From an uncultured Lysobacteraceae bacterium (GTDB lineage Bacteria; Pseudomonadota; Gammaproteobacteria; Xanthomonadales; Xanthomonadaceae), in contig CAMPJU010000009.1 in the NCBI GenBank assembly GCA_946886995.1, positions 1-14,759 of the forward strand: 14,759 nucleotides of DNA. Reading direction: 5' to 3'. Shown here piece by piece: positions 6,958 to 14,128 of the stretch. A model generated the notes under the pieces. The model ran no database searches. It saw nothing but the letters and a program-made list of their open reading frames with translations, and was not told the DNA's origin. The position numbers and the translations under genes were made by a program. The stretch's first letter is position 1, and each line of letters begins with the position of its first letter.

Positions 6958-7630
6958 TCAGGTTGCGGCTGATCGCCTCGAACACCGCCTCGCCGCGGCT
7001 GTTGACCTCGAGCTTCCGGTAGATGCTCTTGATGTAGTTCGGCACGGTCTGCTTCGACAGGCCCAGGTTCTCGGCGATCTCGTTGTAGGTCAGCCCCTTG
7101 GCGATGCCCCAGAGGATGTCGACCTCGCGCCGCGTGAGGCCCAGCCTGCCCGGCGCGTCCTTGTCCGGGCGCGTCGGCGCGTCCCCGCCCGCCTGGACCC
7201 GGCGCAGGAGGTACCGCGCGATCGCGGCCGACAACGGCGATTCCCCGCGCAGCACCTGGCGCACGGTGTCCGCCAGGTCCTCGGGCAGCGCGTCCTTGAG
7301 GACGTATCCGCTCGCTCCGGCGGCGATCGCGTTGACGACGTTGCGCTCGTCGCACAGGACCGAGATCACCAGGATCTCGACCTTCGGGTGGGCCGCGCGG
7401 ACTTCCGCGGTCAGGTTGGCGCCATGCCCGTCGGGCAGTTCCAGGTCGGTGACCAGCACGTCGGGCACCCGCGCGGCGATCGCGGCACGGGCATCGGCCA
7501 GGCAGTCGCACGCCACGACCTCGAACGCCGGGTCCGACGCCAGGGCATCCTGCAGGCGCCTGCGGGTGGGTGCGTCGTCCTCGACCAGCACGATGCGGAC
7601 CGGCCGGGCCGGGAGCTGGGAGGCGTTCAT
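6947..7630 (-). CDS. NarL/FixJ (LuxR-type) response regulator
   Basis: The 227-residue product has a receiver domain followed by a LuxR-type helix-turn-helix. In the receiver the acidic pocket is EDD at 17-19, the phospho-acceptor is Asp62 in VLVTDLELPDG, Ser89 takes the conserved Thr/Ser position and Lys111 lies in SGYVLKD. The C-terminal domain (about 158-218) reads LTRREVDILWGIAKGLTYNE, then LSKQTVPNYIKSIYRKL. The recognition helix has PNYIK where many family members have KNHVK. It should bind DNA as a dimer when phosphorylated. The ATG at 7630 fits the domain start. An in-frame extension to 7777 would only overlap the upstream gene. It is the third gene of a leftward operon, 40 nt after the DUF4286-like gene, and its 3' end overlaps the end of the histidine kinase gene by 11 nt. 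That kinase is the likely partner. Confidence 0.94.
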   Translation of the reverse strand: MNASQLPARPVRIVLVEDDAPTRRRLQDALASDPAFEVVACDCLADARAAIAARVPDVLVTDLELPDGHGANLTAEVRAAHPKVEILVISVLCDERNVVNAIAAGASGYVLKDALPEDLADTVRQVLRGESPLSAAIARYLLRRVQAGGDAPTRPDKDAPGRLGLTRREVDILWGIAKGLTYNEIAENLGLSKQTVPNYIKSIYRKLEVNSRGEAVFEAISRNLIRM

Positions 7631-7670
7631 CGACGGAGGATCGCCCCCCGCGGCAGTCGGACGTAAGCCA

Positions 7671-7994
7671 TCAACATGGGGTCGAGGCCGCCATCCGTCG
7701 GTCCAGCAGGATCCGGCGGGTCGCCCCGAAGCGCCCGCCGAAGCGGGCGATGCCGTCCTCGCGCATGCGCGGCGCATCCTCGGCCAGGTAGCGCTCGAGC
7801 GCGGCCATGTCGCGCATCCGGTACTGCACGCACAGGCCCACGCGCCCGGGTTCGGCGGGTTCGTGGACGTCGAACACCGTCGCGTCGACGAACCCCGGCA
7901 GCGCCAGCATCGCGCGCACGTGGTCGTCCAGCCAGGCCCGGTAGGCCGCCTCGATGCCCGCGTCCACGTTGAGGTTCACCTCGTAGGTGACCAC
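7671..7994 (-). CDS. DUF4286-like small protein
   Basis: This 107-residue soluble protein begins VTYEVNLNVDAGIEAAYRAW and continues with HVRAMLALPGFVDATVF, VQYRMRDMAALERYL and MREDGIARFGGRF. That is the pattern of the DUF4286 family, small ferredoxin-like-fold proteins that resemble the dimeric alpha/beta-barrel group. No catalytic residues can be named and the biochemical role is unknown. The start is a GTG at 7994, 4 nt after the stop codon of the DUF3667 gene, so the two are probably translationally coupled. The family call is from memory of its sequence pattern. Confidence 0.85.
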   Translation of the reverse strand: MVTYEVNLNVDAGIEAAYRAWLDDHVRAMLALPGFVDATVFDVHEPAEPGRVGLCVQYRMRDMAALERYLAEDAPRMREDGIARFGGRFGATRRILLDRRMAASTPC

Positions 7995-7998
7995 CGGG

Positions 7999-9195
7999 CT
8001 ACATCCACACCAGGCTGCCGAGCGCCACGACCACCGCGCCCAGGGTGATCAGCCAGAAGTAGCAGAAGCCCAGCACCAGGTACTTGAGCAGCGTCATCGG
8101 CCAGCCCTGCCGGTAGACCCGCTTCTGCATCAGCAGCAGGTACAGCGGCATCCACGCGAACAGCGCGAATTCCAGGATGTTGAATCCGGTCGACGCCGCG
8201 GGCAGCGTGCGTTCCAGCCAGCTCAGCAGGAACATCAGCAACAACGAGAACGACAGGAACGCGTGGCTGTGCAGCGCCACGATCAGGTGTTCCATGTACA
8301 GGCGCCGCTTGAATACGTACGCCACCTTCAGCATCAGCGCGAACACCGGCAGCAGCACGAACAGCGACGTCGGCACCGCCGACAGCAGCGCCTTGACGTA
8401 CAGGTCGGGGTCTTCCTTCATGCGGCCGATGTTCTTCTCGGCGCGGCCGACCTGCTGGTTGAGCCATGCGTTCGCGAACGGGGGCAGGAAGCCGATCTCG
8501 AGCGGATTGGTCTCCGCGTCCCAGGGTTCGCCGCCGCCGAAGGTCACCGACATGTCGTCGTCGTCGTCCACCGGGATCGGTTCGCCTGCTTCCTGGGCCT
8601 TGCGGATCTCGGCGATGCGGTCGGCCGCGAGCCCGATCACGACGCCGCGCCTGGCCTCGTTGGCGACCTGGATGCCGGGGAGCGGGCGCCCCTCGTCATC
8701 CGTGGCGCGCGGCAGTTCCTCAAGTGCCGCGTCGCGCCGGGATTCCACTTCGGCCACGGTCGTGGCCTGGGAGATGCGGACGTCGTCGCCGATGTCGACG
8801 CCGGCGCTCTCCATGTGCAGGGTCAGGCTGCCCACGAAGAACGCGACGATGGTCAGGAAGAAGAACAGCCGCACCGGGCTGACGTAGCGCACGCGCCGGC
8901 CCTCGAAGTACTCGCACGACAGGTAGCCGGGCCTGGCGAACATCGGCCAGAGCGTGCGCAGCGTGCGCGAATCGAAGTCGAACACGCTGTCGAAGAAGTC
9001 GCCGATGATGCTGGTGAAGTGGCGCACCAGGCCCTTCACCGGCTGGCCGCAGCGGTAGCAGTGCGGGCCGAGCAAGGTGGTGCCGCAGTTCTGGCAGGCG
9101 GGCGCGGCGGGCTCGGCGGACTCGGCAGGCCCGGGCATCGCGGGCGGCGCCGCGTCGTCCGGTTCCCCCGGCGTTGCAGGCGTTTCAGTCGTCAT
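7999..9195 (-). CDS. DUF3667 zinc-ribbon integral membrane protein
   Basis: The product has 398 residues. After a Pro/Ala-rich acidic leader of about 30 residues there is a zinc-ribbon-like CQNCG...CYRCGQ (Cys34, 37, 46, 49), then the family-typical stretch RHFTSIIGDFFDSVFDFDSR and RTLWPMFARPGY. The first membrane helix is at about 106-127. A long polar region of roughly 150 residues follows, with a five-Asp run encoded by a GTC trinucleotide repeat at 8554-8568. Four more hydrophobic helices fill the C-terminal third. The function is unknown. The ATG at 9195 has GGAGG at 9205-9209, a 9-nt spacing, so this start is well supported. It heads the leftward operon with the DUF4286-like and response-regulator genes and is divergent from the MATE gene. 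Confidence 0.9.
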   Translation of the reverse strand: MTTETPATPGEPDDAAPPAMPGPAESAEPAAPACQNCGTTLLGPHCYRCGQPVKGLVRHFTSIIGDFFDSVFDFDSRTLRTLWPMFARPGYLSCEYFEGRRVRYVSPVRLFFFLTIVAFFVGSLTLHMESAGVDIGDDVRISQATTVAEVESRRDAALEELPRATDDEGRPLPGIQVANEARRGVVIGLAADRIAEIRKAQEAGEPIPVDDDDDMSVTFGGGEPWDAETNPLEIGFLPPFANAWLNQQVGRAEKNIGRMKEDPDLYVKALLSAVPTSLFVLLPVFALMLKVAYVFKRRLYMEHLIVALHSHAFLSFSLLLMFLLSWLERTLPAASTGFNILEFALFAWMPLYLLLMQKRVYRQGWPMTLLKYLVLGFCYFWLITLGAVVVALGSLVWM

Positions 9196-9232
9196 CGTTG
9201 CTGGCCTCCGGCCCGGTCCCCATCGCCCCGCA

Positions 9233-9242
9233 CTAAGATAAC
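9233..9242. promoter_or_regulatory. AT-rich patch in divergent promoter region, possible -10 elements
   Basis: The 76-nt gap between the DUF3667 and MATE genes is very GC-rich except for CTAAGATAAC. TAAGAT (9234-9239) could be a rightward -10 for the MATE gene, and the opposite strand reads TTATCTTAG, a possible leftward -10. I see no good -35 for either, so this is a weak call based on local composition and position. Confidence 0.3.
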
Positions 9243-9271
9243 GCGCCGCGCCCCTCGCGCTTGCGCCCGCC

Positions 9272-10675
9272 ATGCCTCCCCAGCCACGCCCCTACCGCTT
9301 CTCCGGCGAAGTGCGCCGCACCCTGCTGCTGGCCGCGCCGATCGTGGCCGGCCAGCTGTCGTCCGTGCTGATGACCTTCGTCGACACCGTGCTGGCCGGC
9401 CGCCACGGCGCCGAGACGCTGGCGGGCGTGGCCGTGGGCAGCGCGGTCTGGTCGGTGGTGATCCTGGTGCTGGTGGGCGTGCTGATGGCGGTGCCGCCGT
9501 CGGTGTCGCAGCTCGACGGCGCCGGCCGGCACGAGCGCATCGGGCCGCTGTTCCGGCAGGCGGTGTGGCTGGCGCTCGCGCTGGGCGTGCTGCTGTTCGG
9601 CCTGGTGTCGCTGTCCGATCCGCTGCTGGCGGCGATGGGCATCGCCGACGCGGTGCGCCCGCACGCCAGCGACTTCCTGTCGACGATCCGCTGGGGCGCG
9701 CCGGCGCTCGCGCTGTTCTTCTGCGCGCGCTACCTCAGCGAGGGCCTGGCGTGGACGCTGCCGACGATGGTCGCCGGGTTGCTGGGCGTGGCGGTGCTGT
9801 TCCCGCTCGGCCACGCCTTCATGTTCGGCGACGGCCCGCTGCCCGCGTTGGGCGCGGCCGGCCTGGGCATCGCCACGGCGATCGTGCTGTGGGTCCAGGC
9901 GCTGGGACTGCTGGCCTACCTGCGCTGGTCGCGGCGCTTCGTCGCGCTGCGCCTGTTCGCGGACTGGGAAGGGCCGCACCCGGGCGAGATCCTGTCGTTG
10001 CTGCGCCTGGGTCTGCCGATCGGCGTGGCGGTGTTCATGGAGGGCAGCCTGTTCGTCGCCACCGCATTGATGATCGGCCGCATGGGCGCGGCCGCGGTCG
10101 GCGCGCACCAGGTGGCGATCAACGTGGCCAGCCTGGCCTTCATGGTGCCGCTGGGCGTGGCGATGGCCACCACCGTGCGCATCGGCCAGGCCGCGGGCCG
10201 GCTGGACGGCGCGGGCGTCCGCGCGGCGGCGCGCGCGGGTTACGGCATCGTGCTTGGTACGCAGCTGGTGATGGCCGCGGTGATGGTGTTCGCGGGCCAC
10301 GCGATCGTCGGCATCTACACCGACGACGCGTCCATCGCGGCGCTGGCCGCCGGCCTGCTCCTGTTCGCCGCCGCCTTCCAGTTCCCGGACGGCATCCAGG
10401 CGCTGTCCTCCGGCGCCCTGCGCGGCCTGAAGGACACGGCCTGGCCGATGGTCATCACCGCGCTGGCGTACTGGTGCCTGGGCATGCCGCTGGGCGCGTA
10501 CCTGGGCATGGAGGCGGGGCTCGGCATGGGTCCGCGCGGCATGTGGATCGGCCTGATCGCCGGGCTCAGCGCCGCGGCGGTGCTGATGACCTGGCGCTTC
10601 CTCCGGCTGGCGCGCCGGCTGCCCGAAACTGAACCCCTGGTGCCCCTGGCTGAACCTCGCGCGCCGGCCACATGA
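9272..10675 (+). CDS. MATE family multidrug efflux transporter (NorM-like)
   Basis: MATE proteins export cationic drugs or metabolites across the inner membrane in exchange for Na+ or H+. The 467-residue product is hydrophobic throughout, with about 12 predicted membrane helices in two similar halves, as expected for this family. It opens with RRTLLLAAPIVAGQLSSVLM and FVDTVLAGRHGAETLAGVAV, the conserved first-helix pattern. The second half contains LRLGLPIGVAVFMEGSLF and MGAAAVGAHQVAINVASLAF, again family-typical, and FPDGIQALSSGALRGLKDT lies near the end. The ATG at 9272 has no obvious Shine-Dalgarno sequence. The substrate cannot be read from the sequence. sppA follows after 81 nt on the same strand. 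Confidence 0.94.
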   Translation: MPPQPRPYRFSGEVRRTLLLAAPIVAGQLSSVLMTFVDTVLAGRHGAETLAGVAVGSAVWSVVILVLVGVLMAVPPSVSQLDGAGRHERIGPLFRQAVWLALALGVLLFGLVSLSDPLLAAMGIADAVRPHASDFLSTIRWGAPALALFFCARYLSEGLAWTLPTMVAGLLGVAVLFPLGHAFMFGDGPLPALGAAGLGIATAIVLWVQALGLLAYLRWSRRFVALRLFADWEGPHPGEILSLLRLGLPIGVAVFMEGSLFVATALMIGRMGAAAVGAHQVAINVASLAFMVPLGVAMATTVRIGQAAGRLDGAGVRAAARAGYGIVLGTQLVMAAVMVFAGHAIVGIYTDDASIAALAAGLLLFAAAFQFPDGIQALSSGALRGLKDTAWPMVITALAYWCLGMPLGAYLGMEAGLGMGPRGMWIGLIAGLSAAAVLMTWRFLRLARRLPETEPLVPLAEPRAPAT

Positions 10676-10756
10676 CCTGTGCACCATGAAACCCGGGCGC
10701 CCGGCCGGTAGGCTGGCCCCAATGAGCACGCAAGCATTGCCTGGAGCTGTCCTGAA

Positions 10757-12637
10757 ATGAACGAAGTCCGTCGTCGCGGTCCCATCGCCCGGGTGTTCCT
10801 GGCCCTGTGGGACACGCTCAACTTCACCCGGCGGCTGGTGTTCAACCTGCTGTTCCTGCTGATCGTCATCCTCGTCATCGCGGCGATCGTCAACACCGAC
10901 CGCGCCGGCCCGCTGCCGGGCGACAACACCCTGGTGCTCGCGCCCGAGGGCCGGCTGGTCGAGCAGTTCACCTCCGACCCGGTGAGCCGCGCCGTTGCGC
11001 GTGCGTTCGGGGACGAGCAGCTGGAGGTGCAGCTGCGCGACATCCTGCGCGCGCTGGAGCACGCGAAGGACGACGACCGCATCGAGCGGGTCTACCTGCG
11101 CGTCGACCGCCTGCAGCCGAGCGGCTTCGCGTCGCTGCGCGAGATCGCGGTCGCGTTGCAGGAGGTGCGCGCGGCCGGCAAGCAGGTCGTCGCGTTCGGC
11201 GAGAACTTCGGCCAGGCGCAGTACCTGCTGGCCGCGCAGGCCGACGAGGTCTACCTGGACCCGATGGGCGGACTGCTGCTGGAAGGGCTGGGCCGCTACC
11301 GCGCGTATTACCGTGAAGGGTTGCAGGACAAGCTCGGCGTCGACGTGCACCTGTTCAAGGTCGGCGAGTACAAATCGGCCGCGGAACCGTACGTGCGCGA
11401 CAGCGCGTCGCCCGAGGCGAAGGAAGCGGACCTGTTCTGGATGAACGACGTGTGGTCGCGCTACCTCGGCGACGTGGCGCGCGCGCGCGGACTGGATGCG
11501 TCGCAACTCGCCGCAGGGATCGAGGCGCTGCCGGCGCAGATCCAGGCGGTCGACGGCGACCTGGCGGAGTACGCGCTGCGCGCCGACCTGGTCGACGGCC
11601 TGATGACCGAGATCGAATTCGAGGCCCTGCTGGCCGAGCGTGGCGCGGTGGACGAGGACGCCGAAGGCGGCTTCCGCCAGGTGTCGATGGACGACTACCT
11701 GGCGCACGTGATGCCCGGCCCGGTCTCGACCGACGCGCGGCCGCAGGTGGCCGTGGTGGTCGCCGAGGGCGCGATCACCGGCGGCGAGCAGCCGCCGGGC
11801 GTGGTCGGTGGCGAGTCCACCTCAGCGCTGCTGCGCGACGCGCTGGAGGACGACCAGGTCGAAGCCGTGGTGCTGCGCGTCAACTCGCCCGGTGGCGAAG
11901 TGTTCGCCTCCGAGCAGATCCGGCGCGAAGTCGTCGCGCTGCAGGCCGCCGGCAAGCCGGTCATCGCCTCGATGGGCGACGTGGCCGCGTCCGGCGGCTA
12001 CTGGATCAGCATGGACGCCGACAGGATCTACGCCGACCCGTCGACGATCACCGGGTCGATCGGCATCTTCGGCCTGTTCCCGACCATCGACCGCGGCCTG
12101 GACAAGATCGGCGTGCACACCGATGGCGTGGGCACCACCCGCTTCGCCGGCGCGTTCGACATCACCCGGCCGCTGGATCCGGCGGTGGGCGAGGTCATCC
12201 AGTCGGTGATCGAGAAGGGCTACCGCGACTTCATCGGCCGCGTGGCCGAGGCGCGGGAGAAGACGGTGGCACAGGTGGACGAAGTGGCGCGCGGCCGCGT
12301 GTGGAGCGGCGAGCAGGCCGAGGCGCGCGGATTGGTCGACGCGTTCGGCGGCGTGCAGGACGCCATTGCCGCGGCGGCCGAGGCGGCCGGCATGGACGAA
12401 GGCGACTACCGCGTGCGCTACATCGAAGAGGAAGCCACGCCGTTCGAGCAGTTCTTCGCCAACTTCATGTCGACCCGCATGGGTGCGGCGCTGGTGGGCA
12501 GCGACTTCGGCCGCGGTTTCGTCGCCGCGATGTTGCCGGAGCAGGCCCGCGACGAACTGCAGTTCATCCAGCGCGCGCTGCAGCGCAACGGCGGCAAGCC
12601 GGTGACGTCGGTCGCCCACTGCTTCTGCGGGTTCTGA
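10757..12637 (+). CDS. sppA: Signal peptide peptidase SppA, 67K type
   Basis: SppA (protease IV, family S49) sits in the inner membrane and degrades cleaved signal peptides with a Ser/Lys dyad. The 626-residue product is of the long tandem-domain type. It has one N-terminal membrane helix (about 27-46) and two related domains. The catalytic lysine is Lys206 in EYKSAAEPYVRD in the first half. The nucleophile is Ser412 in GDVAASGGYWIS in the second half, preceded by VLRVNSPGGEVFASEQIR and followed by the STITGSIGIFG segment. The protein ends in an unusual HCFCGF. The ATG at 10757 has GGAG 10 nt upstream (10743-10746). The 81-nt leader also holds a 12-bp palindrome, CCGGGCGCCCGG (10693-10704), and a weak TAGGCT -10-like hexamer (10709-10714). 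The chromate transporter gene follows after 28 nt. Confidence 0.96.
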   Translation: MNEVRRRGPIARVFLALWDTLNFTRRLVFNLLFLLIVILVIAAIVNTDRAGPLPGDNTLVLAPEGRLVEQFTSDPVSRAVARAFGDEQLEVQLRDILRALEHAKDDDRIERVYLRVDRLQPSGFASLREIAVALQEVRAAGKQVVAFGENFGQAQYLLAAQADEVYLDPMGGLLLEGLGRYRAYYREGLQDKLGVDVHLFKVGEYKSAAEPYVRDSASPEAKEADLFWMNDVWSRYLGDVARARGLDASQLAAGIEALPAQIQAVDGDLAEYALRADLVDGLMTEIEFEALLAERGAVDEDAEGGFRQVSMDDYLAHVMPGPVSTDARPQVAVVVAEGAITGGEQPPGVVGGESTSALLRDALEDDQVEAVVLRVNSPGGEVFASEQIRREVVALQAAGKPVIASMGDVAASGGYWISMDADRIYADPSTITGSIGIFGLFPTIDRGLDKIGVHTDGVGTTRFAGAFDITRPLDPAVGEVIQSVIEKGYRDFIGRVAEAREKTVAQVDEVARGRVWSGEQAEARGLVDAFGGVQDAIAAAAEAAGMDEGDYRVRYIEEEATPFEQFFANFMSTRMGAALVGSDFGRGFVAAMLPEQARDELQFIQRALQRNGGKPVTSVAHCFCGF

Positions 12638-12658
12638 CGACCGGCATTCTTCGACGAC

Positions 12659-12695
12659 GCCCGCGATGACCATCGGTCACGACGACATCGCGGGC
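12659..12695 (+). promoter_or_regulatory. Predicted hairpin enclosing the chrA start codon
   Basis: GCCCGCGATG (12659-12668) and CATCGCGGGC (12686-12695) are perfect 10-bp inverted arms around a 17-nt loop. The last three bases of the left arm are the chrA ATG. Eight of the ten pairs are G-C, so the mRNA hairpin should be stable and would hide the initiation site. There is no U-run after it, so it is not a typical terminator. A control function is inferred. Confidence 0.5.
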
Positions 12696-13907
12696 ATTGG
12701 GATCCCCAGGGAGTCCTGGCTACGGCTGTTCCTGCGGTTCCTCCGGTTCGGTGCCCTCGCGTGGGGCGGACCGGTGGCGCAGATCGCGATGATCCGGCAC
12801 GAGCTGGTCGAACGGGAACGCTGGATCGACGCCGGCCAGTTCAACCGCGCGCTTGCGGTCTACCAGGTGCTGCCCGGTCCGGAGGCGCACGAGCTGTGCG
12901 TGTACTTCGGCATGCTCGCGCGCGGCCGATGGGGCGCCGTTGTCGCCGGGCTGGGCTTCATGCTGCCGGGCTTCGTGCTGATGTTCGCGCTGTCGTGGGC
13001 GTACGTGCGCTTCGGCCTGGGGCTGGAGGGCGTGCAGGCGGTGTTCGCGGCGGTGCAGGCGGCGGTCGCCGCGCTGATCGTGCGCGCGGTGTTCCGGATC
13101 GGCGGCCACGTGGTGACCGACCGGTGGCTGTGGGCGATCGCGATCGTGGCGACCGGCGCCCAGCTGGCGGGCGTGCATTTCGCCTGGAGCCTGGCGGGTG
13201 GGGGACTGGCCTACGTGCTTGCCCGGAACGGGCATCAACGGTTGGCGGCCGGCGTCATCGGCCTGGCGGCCATCGCGGTCGCGGCGGTCGTCGCCCTGGC
13301 CGGCGGGCTGCCGGGGTTCGACGCGCTCGCGCACGAGCGCGGCATCGCCGCGGTCGCCTCGGCGGATGCAGGGCTGCCGGCCGCGGTGCTCTTCTGGTCG
13401 GGCCTGAAGGCCGGCCTGCTCACCTTCGGTGGCGCCTACACCGCCATCCCGTTCCTGCAGCGCGACGCCGTGACCCAGGGCGCGTGGATGAGCAACGCGC
13501 AGTTCCTCGACGGGCTCGCGCTGGGCGGCGTGCTGCCGGCGCCGCTGATCATCTTCTCGACGTTCGTCGGGTACCTGGGCGGCGGTCCGTGGGGCGCGGT
13601 GGCCATGACGGCGGGCGTGTTCCTGCCCGCCTTCGGCTTCACGCTGCTCGGGCACGACCTGCTCGAGCGGTTGGTGCACCAGCCGCGGATCCGGCTGTTC
13701 CTGGAAGGCGTGACCGCTGGCGTCGTCGGCCTGATCGCCGGCACGTCGCTCGCGCTGCTGAAGGCCGGCGTGGACGACCTGGCCACGCTGGCGGTGTTCG
13801 CGCTGGCGCTGGTGCTGCTCTTCCGGTGGGCGTCGTCGCTGGCCATTCCCGTGGCCATCGGCGGCGCGGCGCTCTTCGGGCTGCTGTCGCTGGCCTGGCC
13901 GGGATAG
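12666..13907 (+). CDS. chrA: Chromate transporter, CHR family, two-domain (long-chain) type
   Basis: CHR proteins are inner-membrane transporters; characterised members expel chromate and confer resistance, but many homologues are untested. The 413-residue product has two homologous halves. The first begins FLRFGALAWGGPVAQIAMIR, with the conserved FGxxxxGGP pattern, followed by QVLPGPEAHELCVYFGMLAR. The second has GLKAGLLTFGGAYTAIPFLQ and FLDGLALGGVLPAPLIIFST. About ten to twelve hydrophobic helices are visible. The ATG at 12666 is the most upstream start in frame, has no Shine-Dalgarno sequence and is buried in a predicted hairpin. With the sppA stop 28 nt upstream, read-through transcription and coupled translation are likely. 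The 20 nt after the stop separate it from a converging lipoprotein gene. Substrate specificity for chromate is not shown by sequence alone. Confidence 0.9.
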   Translation: MTIGHDDIAGIGIPRESWLRLFLRFLRFGALAWGGPVAQIAMIRHELVERERWIDAGQFNRALAVYQVLPGPEAHELCVYFGMLARGRWGAVVAGLGFMLPGFVLMFALSWAYVRFGLGLEGVQAVFAAVQAAVAALIVRAVFRIGGHVVTDRWLWAIAIVATGAQLAGVHFAWSLAGGGLAYVLARNGHQRLAAGVIGLAAIAVAAVVALAGGLPGFDALAHERGIAAVASADAGLPAAVLFWSGLKAGLLTFGGAYTAIPFLQRDAVTQGAWMSNAQFLDGLALGGVLPAPLIIFSTFVGYLGGGPWGAVAMTAGVFLPAFGFTLLGHDLLERLVHQPRIRLFLEGVTAGVVGLIAGTSLALLKAGVDDLATLAVFALALVLLFRWASSLAIPVAIGGAALFGLLSLAWPG

Positions 13908-13927
13908 GCAGCCGCTGGCGACAGTCG

Positions 13928-14065
13928 TCAGCCGCCGGTGGTGTCCGTCGCGTCCGCCTGCGGCTCGACCGGCTGTTCCTTGTCGGGCGGCTCGGGCTTC
14001 GTGCAGGCCACGCACAGCAGCAGGAATGCGGCCGTGGCAAGCAACTTCGAAACGGTGATGCGCAT
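13928..14065 (-). CDS. Small lipoprotein, 45 residues
   Basis: The product starts MRITVSKLLATAAFLLLCVA, a basic N-terminus plus hydrophobic core of a type II signal peptide, with the likely lipidated residue at Cys21 (LLLCVAC; Cys18 at -3 is not ideal for a lipobox). The mature part is only about 25 residues, acidic and proline-rich (KPEPPDKEQPVEP), ending DTTGG. The function is unknown. The start at 14065 has GGAGG at 14070-14074 on the minus strand, 4 nt away. This strongly favours it over the longer frame that runs back to 14542 inside the dehydrogenase gene. It converges on chrA (20 nt between stops) and is divergent from the dehydrogenase gene. Confidence 0.75.
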   Translation of the reverse strand: MRITVSKLLATAAFLLLCVACTKPEPPDKEQPVEPQADATDTTGG

Positions 14066-14128
14066 GGCGCCTCCGGGTCCGTCGGGCTGCGGCGCTATGC
14101 TACGCCCCTCCCGGGGAAGGAGCCGCGA
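14066..14128. promoter_or_regulatory. Divergent promoter region with TATGCT -10-like hexamer and AAGGAG ribosome-binding site
   Basis: The 63-nt gap between the lipoprotein and dehydrogenase genes contains TATGCT (14096-14101), a reasonable rightward -10 match, without a clear -35. AAGGAG at 14117-14122 is 6 nt before the dehydrogenase ATG and fixes its start. The leftward ribosome-binding site GGAGG occupies 14070-14074. Confidence 0.4.

Noticed and set aside
6947..7777. Response regulator starting at 7777
   Set aside because: The extra 49 residues overlap the DUF4286-like gene in another frame, have no homologous look, and the receiver fold begins just after the start at 7630.
7987..10632. 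881-codon plus-strand open frame across DUF3667 and MATE
   Set aside because: It runs antisense to the DUF3667 gene and out of frame with the MATE gene, both of which have strong family patterns and starts. Composition is typical of a GC-bias shadow.
10693..10704. CCGGGCGCCCGG palindrome as terminator of the MATE gene
   Set aside because: There is no T-run and the arms leave no loop. It may be an operator or simply a GC-rich chance palindrome.
9233..11707. 824-codon minus-strand open frame opposite MATE and sppA
   Set aside because: It is antisense to two well-supported genes, with a His/Gln/Arg-rich product and no recognisable domain.
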